Shown here piece after piece: positions 16,008-24,375 of a DNA stretch of 45,753 nucleotides (the stretch's first letter is position 1; each line of letters opens with the position of its first letter). Both the position numbers and the translations under genes were made by a program. Below the pieces are notes generated by a model, which searched no databases, was not told the DNA's origin, and saw nothing but the letters and a program-made list of their open reading frames with translations. Source of the DNA: Allopontixanthobacter sp041741895 (GTDB lineage: Bacteria; Pseudomonadota; Alphaproteobacteria; Sphingomonadales; Sphingomonadaceae); NCBI GenBank assembly GCA_041741895.1, contig JBGSJO010000057.1, positions 1 through 45,753 on the forward strand, in the 5' to 3' direction.

Positions 16008-17435
16008 ATGACTGACGCATCCAGCCCCGCCCAACCAATCGATCGTCCGTGGTTTTTCTGCGGAATCGGCGGATCGGGCATGCTGCCGCTGGCGCAAATT
16101 CTGCATGGCCGCGGTGCAATCGTCGCGGGGTCCGACCGCAGTTTCGACCAAGGCCGGACACCAGAAAAATTCGCCTGGCTGGAAGCTCAGGGATTCTCCC
16201 TGTTCCCGCAGGACGGCAGCGGCATTACCGATCCGGGGCAGATCCTGATCGCCTCCGCCGCAGTGGAGGCCACCGTCCCGGAAATGATCCGCGCAAAGGA
16301 ACTAGGCTGCACCCGGATGACCCGCGCCCAATTGCTGTCCGGCCTGTTCAACAGTGCCAGAACCGGCATCGCGATCGGCGGCACCAGCGGAAAATCGACG
16401 GTCACCGGGATGCTCGGCTGGATCATGCAGGCAGTTGGCCGCCAGCCGACGATCATGAATGGAGCGGTGATGAAGAATTTCGTGTCGGAAGACACCCCCT
16501 TCGCCAGCGCCGTAGTCGGAAATGGTGACGTTTTTGTCAGCGAAGTGGATGAAAGCGATGGTTCCATCGCGCTGTACCGACCTACTGTCGCGGTGCTACT
16601 GAATGTCAGTCTCGATCACAAGAGCATGGACGAATTGCGCAGCCTGTTTGCATCATTTCTGGCGGCGAGCGGGGTTGCGGTTATCAATGCCGATGATCCA
16701 GAGGCGCTGGCGCTGCTCCCCCACGCAAAATCAGCGCTTACCTTCGGGATCAATCAAGAACTGGCCCAGATCGGCGTGGTTCCCGGCAGCATTGGCGACA
16801 GCCCGGTCCGGCAGGCAGCATTGATCGTGGACCGGCATGACGGCCAGACCTATCCCCTGACCCTCGCCCTGCCCGGCCGGCACAATCTGTCCAATGCGCT
16901 CGCCGCCATCTCTGGCGTCGTGGCTGCGGGCGTTCCGGTAGGGCAAGCGGTCGAGGCGCTGGGCAGCTTTGCGGGCCTCGCGCGCCGGTTCGACATTATC
17001 GGCAGCAGCCCATCTGGTATCACGGTGATCGACGATTTCGGCCATAATCCGGAGAAATGCGCCGCGACCCTGCGCACGCTGAAACAGCATCCGGGCCGCG
17101 TGATCGCCTTCTTCCAACCGCATGGCTACGGCCCGCTGAGGCAGATGGGCGAGGAACTGGCGGAAACCTTTGCGCGCGAATTAGACCCGGACGATATCAC
17201 CTTGATGTGCGACCCGGTGTATTTCGGCGGTACGGTGGACCGAAGCCAGGGCAGCGAACGGATCATCAAGCTGATCGAGAACGCGGGCGGCACTGCGGAA
17301 TACCTCCCTGCCCGAAAGGAATGCGCGGACCGCACCGTCCAGATCGCCAGGCCGGGCGACCGGATCGTGGTGATGGGCGCGCGCGACGATACGTTGACGG
17401 CGTTTGCGCGGGGTATTCTGGTGCGACTGATCTAG
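16008..17435 (+). CDS. mpl: Mur ligase of peptidoglycan recycling, Mpl-like
   Basis: An ATP-dependent amide ligase (475 aa) that would join recovered L-Ala-gamma-D-Glu-mDAP tripeptide to UDP-MurNAc. The N-terminal FCGIGGSGMLPLA (17-29) is the UDP-binding Rossmann motif, GGTSGKST at 124-131 the ATP loop, EVDESDGS the metal-binding centre and PGRHNLSNALAA the start of the third domain, followed by DDFGHNPEKCAATL. MurC shares this architecture, but essential MurC is normally in the division cluster. The divergent ldcA neighbour favours Mpl, so the symbol is a family-level choice. Confidence 0.75.
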   Translation: MTDASSPAQPIDRPWFFCGIGGSGMLPLAQILHGRGAIVAGSDRSFDQGRTPEKFAWLEAQGFSLFPQDGSGITDPGQILIASAAVEATVPEMIRAKELGCTRMTRAQLLSGLFNSARTGIAIGGTSGKSTVTGMLGWIMQAVGRQPTIMNGAVMKNFVSEDTPFASAVVGNGDVFVSEVDESDGSIALYRPTVAVLLNVSLDHKSMDELRSLFASFLAASGVAVINADDPEALALLPHAKSALTFGINQELAQIGVVPGSIGDSPVRQAALIVDRHDGQTYPLTLALPGRHNLSNALAAISGVVAAGVPVGQAVEALGSFAGLARRFDIIGSSPSGITVIDDFGHNPEKCAATLRTLKQHPGRVIAFFQPHGYGPLRQMGEELAETFARELDPDDITLMCDPVYFGGTVDRSQGSERIIKLIENAGGTAEYLPARKECADRTVQIARPGDRIVVMGARDDTLTAFARGILVRLI

Positions 17436-17453
17436 GCCGATTTTCTGGGTGAA

Positions 17454-18404
17454 TTAATGCGCTTCGACCTCGTGACCGATCTTCAGCAACTTGTGCAGCA
17501 CGAACACGATCACGCCGCCCAACAGCAAGCCAAAGATGCCCGAATAGATCGCCCCAGTCAGCCACCCCAAAATGCCGGACAATGTGCCGTTCACGCCTTC
17601 GACTGCGTGTTGGACCGCGTGCATCAAGTCGGCGGGCGCGTGAACGCCCAGTTCTTCCAGCCCGTGCAGCACAATCCCGCCGCCGACCCAAAGCATCGCG
17701 ACGGTGCCGATCAAGGACAGCGCGACCAGCAATTTCGGCATCGCCAGAAGCAGCAACTTACCGATCGATTGTACAAGGGTGGACGGCTTTTTCGCCAGAT
17801 GCAGGCCGACATCGTCCATCTTCACGATCATGGCCACCGCGCCATAGACCACGAAAGTGATGCCGATACCGACCACCGCTAGCACGCCCGCGCGCGTCAT
17901 CAGAGATTCCGCTGCGACTTCGTTCAAGGTGATCGCCATGATTTCGGCCGACAGGATCAGGTCGGTCCGGATCGCGCCCTTGACCCGGTCTCTTTCGAAT
18001 TGCGCAAAATCGGTGATCGGATCTTCCATCGTCGCGCCGTGTTTGGCGCCCCCCAGTTTCTCGATGACCTTTTCCGCGCCTTCATAGCTCAGATAGGCTC
18101 CGCCAAGCATCAGGATCGGCGTGATCGACCACGGCAGGAAATAACTGAGCAGCAAAGCCGCCGGCAGTAGGATCAGCAATTTGTTGATTAGGCTGCCCCT
18201 GGTAATCTTGTAGATTATCGGCAATTCGCGGTCCGGCGTGAATCCGGTGACATAGGACGGCGTCACCGCCGCATCATCGATCACCACGCCCGCAGCCTTC
18301 GTCCCCGCCTTGGATGCAGCCATCCCGACATCGTCGATAGATGCCGCTGCAACCCGGGCGATGACCGCGACATCATCGAGTAGTGCGACCAAACCACCTG
18401 GCAC
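17454..18404 (-). CDS. DUF808 family integral membrane protein
   Basis: An inner-membrane protein (316 aa) of the DUF808/YedI family, function unknown. The opening VPGGLVALLDDVA and the following ITRGSLINKLLIL, then GGAYLSYEGAEKV, are family hallmarks. Several hydrophobic spans are visible (for example LLLSYFLPWSITPILML and the C-terminal GIFGLLLGGVIVFVLHKLL). The frame is open further upstream to 18476, but AGGAGAA lies seven bases before GTG 18404 and the family begins at that point. Its 3' end is only 18 bases from that of the mpl-like gene (convergent). Confidence 0.85.
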   Translation of the reverse strand: MPGGLVALLDDVAVIARVAAASIDDVGMAASKAGTKAAGVVIDDAAVTPSYVTGFTPDRELPIIYKITRGSLINKLLILLPAALLLSYFLPWSITPILMLGGAYLSYEGAEKVIEKLGGAKHGATMEDPITDFAQFERDRVKGAIRTDLILSAEIMAITLNEVAAESLMTRAGVLAVVGIGITFVVYGAVAMIVKMDDVGLHLAKKPSTLVQSIGKLLLLAMPKLLVALSLIGTVAMLWVGGGIVLHGLEELGVHAPADLMHAVQHAVEGVNGTLSGILGWLTGAIYSGIFGLLLGGVIVFVLHKLLKIGHEVEAH

Positions 18405-18601
18405 GTAAGATTCTCCTGTTGCGCGGCTGCTTTGTAGTCCCTCCGCGCTCAACGCAAGGCCGATCAGTGCTTGCATTACGCGGCTGACCGGCTATGAGCC
18501 CGCCTTCGCTTCCCCAAGGGAGTGAATTGAAGAAAGTCGGAGGGGCCCCGCAATCCCGCGGATCAGCCAGCGATCGGCATTACAATGTGAAGGAAGCAAA
18601 G

Positions 18602-18967
18602 ATGGCTCTATACGAGCATGTCTTTCTCGCGCGTCAGGATTTGAGCCAGGCTCAAGTCGATGCGCTGGCGGCATCAGCCACCGAAATCATCGAAGCGAAT
18701 GAAGGCAAGGTTACCAAGACGGAAACCTGGGGCCTGAAAAACCTCGCTTACAAGATCGACCGTAACCGCAAGGCGCATTTCGTGCTGCTCAACATCGAGG
18801 GCCCCGGCTCCGTTGTGGCCGAATTGGAACGCCAGACGCGGATTAACGAAGATGTCATTCGTTACCTGACCGTCCGGGTTGACGAGCATGAAGAAGGCCC
18901 GTCTGCCATGATGCGCAAGCAGGACCGTGACCGCAAGAAGCGCACCGACCGTGAGGAGCGTTACTGA
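18602..18967 (+). CDS. rpsF: 30S ribosomal protein S6
   Basis: A 121-residue small-subunit protein that pairs with S18 on the ribosome platform. MALYEHVFLARQDLS opens it and WGLKNLAYKIDRNRKAHF, VAELERQTRINEDVIRYL are classic S6. The tail is charged (RKQDRDRKKRTDREERY). ATG 18602 has AAGGAAG in front; the longer frame from 18494 is upstream DNA. It starts the rpsF-rpsR-rplI operon and overlaps rpsR by one base. Its modifying enzyme RimK is encoded about 4 kb away. Confidence 0.97.
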   Translation: MALYEHVFLARQDLSQAQVDALAASATEIIEANEGKVTKTETWGLKNLAYKIDRNRKAHFVLLNIEGPGSVVAELERQTRINEDVIRYLTVRVDEHEEGPSAMMRKQDRDRKKRTDREERY

Positions 18968-19191
18968 TGGCCCGTCCGTTTTTCCGCCGCCGCAAGAGCT
19001 GCCCATTCTCGGGCAAGGGTGCCCCCGCGATCGATTATAAAGATGTGCGGCTGCTGCAGGGCTTCATGTCCGAACGTGGCAAGATTGTGCCCAGCCGTAT
19101 TACCGCCGTATCCGCCAAGAAGCAGCGCGAGCTAGCCAAGGCAATCAAGCGCGCACGCCAAATCGGCCTGCTGCCCTACCTCGTCAAGTAA
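18967..19191 (+). CDS. rpsR: 30S ribosomal protein S18
   Basis: 74 residues, with the RRRKSCPF opening, YKDVRLLQGFMSERGKIVPSR and the basic helix KKQRELAKAIKRARQIGLLPY that are nearly invariant in S18. The start overlaps the rpsF stop (TGATG), so the two binding partners are translated in turn from one message. Confidence 0.98.
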   Translation: MARPFFRRRKSCPFSGKGAPAIDYKDVRLLQGFMSERGKIVPSRITAVSAKKQRELAKAIKRARQIGLLPYLVK

Positions 19192-19203
19192 GGGAGAATT
19201 TCC

Positions 19204-19836
19204 ATGGATATCATTCTCCTCGAACGTATCGAGAAACTCGGCACGATTGGTGACGTTGTTACCGTAAAAGACGGTTACGCCCGCAACTTCCTGCTTCCCA
19301 ACAAGAAAGCCCTGCGCGCCAATTCGGCGAACAAGGCCGTTTTCGAAGCCAACCGCGAACGGTTGGAAAAAGAAAACGAAGTTCTTCGCGGCGAAGCCGA
19401 AAAGGCTGGCGAGCAGGTTGCCGGCGCAGAAGTGGTGCTGATCCGCGCTTCTTCGAATTCCGGTCAGCTGTATGGCTCGGTCACCGTCCGTGACATCGTC
19501 GAAGGATTGGCCGCAAAGGGTCATGAATTGACCAAGAAAATGGTCATTCTCGAACATCCGATCAAGACATTGGGCGTGTTCGACGTCCGCGTTCGCCTCC
19601 ACGCCGAAGTCGACGTGATGGTGAAAGCCAATGTCGCACGTTCGGACGATGAAGCCGAACTGCAGCGCCAGGGCGTCGATGTCATGAAAGCCATGTTCGA
19701 AGTAGATCAGGCTGATGGCACCGGCGGCTTCACCGAAGCTGTCGACCCGACGCTCGAGCCGGGTGAAATTCCCGCCGACATGCTCGACGAAACCGGTGAA
19801 GAACAAGCAGAAGCTACGGAAGAAACCGAAGCCTAA
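19204..19836 (+). CDS. rplI: 50S ribosomal protein L9
   Basis: A 210-residue large-subunit protein. The N-terminal domain MDIILLERIEKLGTIGDVVTVKDGYARNFLLP is diagnostic, followed by the long connecting helix (FEANRERLEKENEVL) and the C-terminal RNA-binding domain. It is longer than the roughly 150 residues of the Escherichia coli protein because of an acidic tail that ends in alternating Glu, Ala and Thr; long acidic tails on L9 are common in alphaproteobacteria. GGGAGA precedes the ATG by a few bases. Confidence 0.97.
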   Translation: MDIILLERIEKLGTIGDVVTVKDGYARNFLLPNKKALRANSANKAVFEANRERLEKENEVLRGEAEKAGEQVAGAEVVLIRASSNSGQLYGSVTVRDIVEGLAAKGHELTKKMVILEHPIKTLGVFDVRVRLHAEVDVMVKANVARSDDEAELQRQGVDVMKAMFEVDQADGTGGFTEAVDPTLEPGEIPADMLDETGEEQAEATEETEA

Positions 19837-19857
19837 GCCTTTCAGATCAATGAAACA

Positions 19858-19889
19858 GGGCGCTTCCCGCAAGGGCAGCGCCCTTTTTT
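19858..19889 (+). terminator. rho-independent terminator of rpsF-rpsR-rplI
   Basis: Stem GGGCGCT (19858-19864) pairs with AGCGCCC (19877-19883) and is followed directly by six T residues (19884-19889). It lies 22 bases after the rplI stop. Confidence 0.9.
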
Positions 19890-19946
19890 GTGTGTTCATC
19901 GAACTCGGACTTTGAATTGTCGTGTTCGGCGCGCTATCTGCCGCAG

Positions 19947-21386
19947 ATGGAATCAATCGAGAAAATTATCGACGAGCTGGAAGCGCTCTATAATGCCGCG
20001 GTCGGGCGACTGCGCGCCGATGTCATCGCCTTCGGCCGTGACGGCACCCTGCCCCCGCAGGAACGGCGGACGGATGGCAGCTATGCCTATCCCGAACTGG
20101 TCATGCGCTTTACCGGCGGAAAGCAGCCGGAAGACCGCAGCCGCGCATTCGGCCGGCTGAACAGGCCCGGCACCTATGCCACCACAGTCACGCGCCCGCG
20201 GATGTTTGCGGACTATTTGACAGAGCAGCTGGAACTGATCGGAACCGATTACGACATCGATCTGGAAGTGCGCGCTTCGCGCCAGGAAATCCCCTTCCCC
20301 TATGTACTCGATGGCGCGATCGGGGCGGAACTGGCGGGGATCAGCCCGCAAACCCTGGCCCAACACTTCCCCGCCACGGAACTTGCCGATATTGGCGATG
20401 AACTGGCCGATGGGATCGAGATCGACGATCCGGGCGAGGATATCCCGCTGTCGCTATTCGACGGGTTGCGGACCGATTTCAGCCTGGCCCGTCTGGCACA
20501 TTATACCGGCACCAGCCCGGACCATTTCCAACGCTTCATCCTGTTCACCAACTATCACCGCTATGTAGATGAATTCGTTGACTGGGCGGGCGAGCAAGTG
20601 GGCAAGAACGGATATACTGCGCTGGCGGGTGCTGGCGGAATGTATCTGGAACAGCCGCTGGAAAATGCCCGCAACCATCTGTCGGACACCGCGTGGCGGC
20701 GGCACCAAATGCCCGCCTATCATCTGATCGGCGAAGGGCGCGCCGGGATCACACTCGTCAATATCGGCGTTGGCCCGTCCAACGCGAAGACCATCACCGA
20801 TCATCTCGCCGTCTTGCGGCCCGAGGCATGGCTGATGATCGGCCATTGCGGCGGCCTGCGGCCCAGCCAGAAGATCGGCGATTACGTGCTCGCCCACGCA
20901 TATCTGCGGGACGATCACGTGCTCGACCATGTCCTGCCGCCTGAAATTCCCCTGCCCGCAATTGCCGAAGTCCAACAGGCATTGGCAGCGGCGGCACAGG
21001 AAGTCAGCGGCTCCCACGGGGCAGATCTGAAAAAGCGTATGCGCACCGGCACCGTCGTGACCACTGATGACCGCAATTGGGAATTGCGCTACACCCATTC
21101 GGCCCGCCGCTTGTCCCTCAGCCGCGCCGTCGGGATCGACATGGAAAGTGCCACCATCGCCGCCCAGGGTTACCGTTTCCGCGTCCCCTACGGTACGATG
21201 CTATGCGTCAGCGACAAGCCACTGCACGGCGAAATCAAACTCCCGGGACAAGCCAACCGCTTCTACGAAGAAGCGATCAGCGCGCACCTCAAGATCGGGG
21301 TGACGGCGTGCCGCTTGCTGCGGGCAGAGGGGCCGAGGCTGCATTCACGCAAATTGCGGGCATTCAATGAGCCGCCGTTTAGGTGA
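19947..21386 (+). CDS. amn: AMP nucleosidase
   Basis: Splits AMP into adenine and ribose 5-phosphate (479 aa, matching the family's ~480). An N-terminal Amn-specific domain includes TRPRMFADYLTEQL and FTNYHRYVDEFV. The C-terminal half is a nucleoside-phosphorylase-like fold with VNIGVGPSNAKTITDHL, MIGHCGGLRPSQKIGDYVLA and GIDMESATIAAQGYRFRVP, where the Glu in DMESA binds the ribose. The upstream frame to 19890 overlaps the terminator region, so ATG 19947 is taken; no strong ribosome binding site is visible there. Confidence 0.93.
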   Translation: MESIEKIIDELEALYNAAVGRLRADVIAFGRDGTLPPQERRTDGSYAYPELVMRFTGGKQPEDRSRAFGRLNRPGTYATTVTRPRMFADYLTEQLELIGTDYDIDLEVRASRQEIPFPYVLDGAIGAELAGISPQTLAQHFPATELADIGDELADGIEIDDPGEDIPLSLFDGLRTDFSLARLAHYTGTSPDHFQRFILFTNYHRYVDEFVDWAGEQVGKNGYTALAGAGGMYLEQPLENARNHLSDTAWRRHQMPAYHLIGEGRAGITLVNIGVGPSNAKTITDHLAVLRPEAWLMIGHCGGLRPSQKIGDYVLAHAYLRDDHVLDHVLPPEIPLPAIAEVQQALAAAAQEVSGSHGADLKKRMRTGTVVTTDDRNWELRYTHSARRLSLSRAVGIDMESATIAAQGYRFRVPYGTMLCVSDKPLHGEIKLPGQANRFYEEAISAHLKIGVTACRLLRAEGPRLHSRKLRAFNEPPFR

Positions 21387-21565
21387 TCTGAGGTGCGTTG
21401 CTGAAGAGAAGCGTGCACCGCCCCCTGCAGCGATTCATTTTTCTACTTTGCCGACCTGATCATGTGTGCGACCAGCATTTGCGGGGGGATCAGCATGTTC
21501 AAGCCGACATATCCAATTCTGAGTTGGACGTCGCCCGTTCTGGGTACCGAAAGCATGGTCTCTTC

Positions 21566-22798
21566 ATGATTTCCGTCTGGCGCATGATCGGCCCGGCACT
21601 GTTGTTTTCGGGTGCGGCCATTGGCACTTCGCACCTCGTGCAATCGACGCGTGCCGGCGCAATGTACGGGATGGCGCTGGTCGGGGTCATTCTGCTTGCT
21701 TGCATTCTTAAATACCCTGCATTCCGTTTTGGGGTCGACTATGGCCATGCGATGCGGCGCTCCTTGATGGTTGGGTATCGCGAACTCGGGCTGTGGGCTC
21801 CCCTGCTATTCACGGCTGTCGCGATAGTGATCGTTCCGATAATCCACGCCGCTCTTGCGGCAGCAACCGCCGGGATCGCGATCGCGGTTTTCGGTCTTTC
21901 ACTGCCTGTGCCCATGGCCGGCCTGATGCTGCTTGTATTGGTCGCGGCAATCTTGCTCGGGGGAGGCTATGACTGGCTCGACAAGTTGAACCGGGTCCTG
22001 CTGCTATTCCTGATCATGTCAACGCTTGCGACGACAGCGATGGTGCTGCCGCGGGTTGATTGGAGTACGTTCGGCGATACGAGCTGGGCTTTCGATCCCA
22101 AGGCGATCTTGTTCGTTGTTGCGCTCGCCGGATTCATGCCCAATCCGCTTGATGTTTCACTCGCCCAGTCGATGTGGACTGCCGAAGCGGAAAATCGGCT
22201 TGGTTCGGGCAAAAAGAGTACGCTGGGCGACGCGCGCAAGGCGTTTCTGTCCGGCTATGTCATGACTGCGCTGCTCGCTGTGTGTTTTTGCATCATGGGC
22301 GCAGGTGTAATGCACACGGATGGCATAGTGCTCGAATCCAGCGCGCCAGGCTTCGCAAGGCAGATCATCGAACTTTACAGCTCGGCACTTGGAGATGGCG
22401 CTGCGATACTCGCTGCTATTGCGGCACTGTCTGTCATGTTGACCACATTGCTTGCGGCCCTTGATATCGGTGGTCGGCACATTGCCACTACCTGGCAGGA
22501 GACGTTCGGTCACCCGGGTCAGGCGGCATTCGATCTCACCTACCGGATTTCCATCCCGATCCTTGTGACCAGTGCCAGCACTGTCCTCTTTCTGTTCAAG
22601 CAGAGCTTCACCGCGATGCTGGACCTGGCGACCAGTGCGGCGTTCATTGGCGCGCCCATCATCGCCACGCTAAACCACCTCGTCGTTACCCGCTGCACAA
22701 TGGCTGAGGAAGCTCGGCCTCAAATCGGCATCCGGGTATTGAACATCGCTGGGATCGCGATCATGATGAGCCTTGCGGCGGCCTATTTCATGCTTTGA
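21566..22798 (+). CDS. divergent NRAMP-family transporter
   Basis: An inner-membrane carrier of 410 residues with about eleven hydrophobic spans, recognisable as NRAMP by its opening GPALLFSGAAIGTSHLVQSTRAGAMYG and the TM6-like segment GFMPNPLDVSLAQS. True NRAMP metal carriers have DPGN in the first span, providing the metal-binding Asp and Asn. Here the same place reads AIGTSHLVQ, so both are missing, while Met-Pro of TM6 is kept. The substrate may not be manganese or iron. The start ATG 21566 is chosen because residues before it (frame open from 21398) are unlike the family. It follows amn by 179 bases and has no clear partner. Confidence 0.8.
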   Translation: MISVWRMIGPALLFSGAAIGTSHLVQSTRAGAMYGMALVGVILLACILKYPAFRFGVDYGHAMRRSLMVGYRELGLWAPLLFTAVAIVIVPIIHAALAAATAGIAIAVFGLSLPVPMAGLMLLVLVAAILLGGGYDWLDKLNRVLLLFLIMSTLATTAMVLPRVDWSTFGDTSWAFDPKAILFVVALAGFMPNPLDVSLAQSMWTAEAENRLGSGKKSTLGDARKAFLSGYVMTALLAVCFCIMGAGVMHTDGIVLESSAPGFARQIIELYSSALGDGAAILAAIAALSVMLTTLLAALDIGGRHIATTWQETFGHPGQAAFDLTYRISIPILVTSASTVLFLFKQSFTAMLDLATSAAFIGAPIIATLNHLVVTRCTMAEEARPQIGIRVLNIAGIAIMMSLAAAYFML

Positions 22799-22908
22799 GA
22801 AAAACCAGCCGGGCGGCGCCGGGGTTATCGATCCTCAATTCTGACAATTGTGGGCGTTCGGGCCATCAGGCGACGTTAAACTGGCATTCGCGAAACCATG
22901 CGCTGACT

Positions 22909-23814
22909 TCACCCCGCCCCCTTCGTCTTCGTCTTGCCAGCCTTCGCATTCAATTCGATGAATTCGATGATCTGTCCGGCGATATCTTTGCCGGTCGCGT
23001 TTTCGATACCTTCGAGGCCAGGGGAGGAGTTCACTTCCATGATCACCGGACCGTGATTGCTGCGCAGCAGATCGACGCCGCAGACGTTCAGCCCCATGGC
23101 CTTTGCCGCACGCACCGCGGTCGATCGTTCTTCGGGCGTGATCTTGATCAATTGCGCGGTTCCGCCGCGGTGGAGGTTGGAGCGAAACTCACCCTCTGCG
23201 CCCTGCCGCTTCATTGCCGCCACGACTTTGCCGCCCACCACCAGGCAGCGAATGTCCGATCCGCCCGCTTCCTTGATGAATTCCTGCACCATGATGTTGA
23301 CGTTGGCCCCGCGAAACGCCTCGATGATCGAAGCCCCGCCTTTCAGCGTTTCCGCCAGCACCACGCCGATGCCCTGCGTACCTTCCAACAGCTTGATCAC
23401 CACCGGCGGGCCGTTGACCGCCTTGATGATCGCCTCTGCCTGTTTCGGATCGTTGGCATAGGCAGTCAGCGGCAGGCCGAGGCCGTATTTGGCCATGATC
23501 TGTGTCGATCGCAATTTGTCGCGGCTCCGGCCGATCGCCACGCTTTCATTCAGCGGCCAGGTTCCGCCCATCTCGAACTGGCGCAGGACCGCCAGACCGT
23601 AATTGGTGATCGACGCCCCGATACGCGGAATTATGGCATCGAATTTACCCAGCGTTTCACCGTTATACATCACCGTTGGCCGGTGGCTTGCAATGTTCAC
23701 CGTGCAACGCGTGGTATTGAAGATTTCGAGCGTATGGCCGCGCTGCTCCGCCGCCTCGACCAGGCGCGTATGCGAATACAGCTTGGGATTCCGCGCCAGC
23801 ATTGCGATTTTCAT
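22909..23814 (-). CDS. rimK: ribosomal protein S6 modification ligase RimK
   Basis: An ATP-grasp ligase (301 aa) that adds glutamate residues to the C-terminus of S6. The opening MKIAMLARNPKLYSHTRL, the substrate-domain IPRIGASITNYGLAVLRQFE, the ATP-binding VIKLLEGTQGIGV and the metal-binding VIMEVNSSPGLEGIE are all typical of RimK. The C-terminus is a basic Lys/Thr tail. The ATG overlaps the stop of rimB (ATGA), so the two are co-translated. rpsF, encoding the substrate, lies 4 kb away. This S6 ends in Tyr after Arg-Glu-Glu-Arg rather than in two Glu, so its modification cannot be assumed. Confidence 0.92.
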   Translation of the reverse strand: MKIAMLARNPKLYSHTRLVEAAEQRGHTLEIFNTTRCTVNIASHRPTVMYNGETLGKFDAIIPRIGASITNYGLAVLRQFEMGGTWPLNESVAIGRSRDKLRSTQIMAKYGLGLPLTAYANDPKQAEAIIKAVNGPPVVIKLLEGTQGIGVVLAETLKGGASIIEAFRGANVNIMVQEFIKEAGGSDIRCLVVGGKVVAAMKRQGAEGEFRSNLHRGGTAQLIKITPEERSTAVRAAKAMGLNVCGVDLLRSNHGPVIMEVNSSPGLEGIENATGKDIAGQIIEFIELNAKAGKTKTKGAG

Positions 23815-24269
23815 AAAGGAGTGTCCCTCGAAGGAAGCGGGTCAGGCAGAAGAAATGATTTAGCCGAATCGACCAGAAAACGCCGGCGCAGGGCCGTACG
23901 TCCGATCAGCATGGGAAGCAGCATATCAGATCGGTCGGCAAGACTGAACTCCGCCCGGAAAATTTGTGTCCCCATTGCCAATTCGGTCTTGATAATCAGC
24001 CGTTCCTGCCTTTCCCCGTTGGAACTGGTGATCATCCGGTGGGCGACACGCGGCGCCTCGACGATCTGGTGATGATCTTCGACCGCGTCGATCTTGAACC
24101 GCGCCCATTCTTCGCCGCCGCGTTCGAACAGTTCGATGTCGGTGGCGTGGAGCGAAGATGTGCGTGCGCCGGTATCTACTTTGGCACGAACATGGAGCAC
24201 GCCAAGTTCCGGCAGCGTGACAATCTCGCGCCAACCGCAGATATCTCGTGTGGGGGTCTTAGTGCTCAT
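23811..24269 (-). CDS. rimB: RimB-type retropepsin-like protease
   Basis: A 152-residue protein of the family annotated as ATP-dependent zinc protease (PF05618), called RimB in Pseudomonas, where it works with RimK on S6 modification. The aspartic-protease signature VDTGARTSSLHA sits at residues 31-42 (Asp32) and MLIGRTALRRRFLVD near the end is the second conserved stretch. ATG 24269 gives the family start; a GTG six codons earlier is in frame. The last bases overlap rimK, and the pair forms its own operon. Confidence 0.87.
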   Translation of the reverse strand: MSTKTPTRDICGWREIVTLPELGVLHVRAKVDTGARTSSLHATDIELFERGGEEWARFKIDAVEDHHQIVEAPRVAHRMITSSNGERQERLIIKTELAMGTQIFRAEFSLADRSDMLLPMLIGRTALRRRFLVDSAKSFLLPDPLPSRDTPL

Positions 24270-24342
24270 GTGACTGCAGATTAGCACCCGCGCCGCGGCG
24301 TGTCAGGACGCAATTTTTGCAAATCTGATTAATTCGATGTGA

Positions 24343-24375
24343 GGCCGTTGTCCGGCCGTTGTCAGGCCGTTGTCA
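24343..24375. repeat. 11-bp tandem repeat, three copies
   Basis: GGCCGTTGTCC/A occurs at 24343-24353, 24354-24364 and 24365-24375. On the minus strand the unit reads TGACAACGGCC (GGACAACGGCC in the last copy). It covers the final codons and the stop of the alpha/beta hydrolase. Confidence 0.85.

Noticed and set aside
22795..24072. A 425-codon frame on the plus strand across rimK and rimB
   Set aside because: It is antisense to two clearly recognised genes; His/Arg/Gln/Asp-rich composition is the usual shadow of GC-rich coding DNA.
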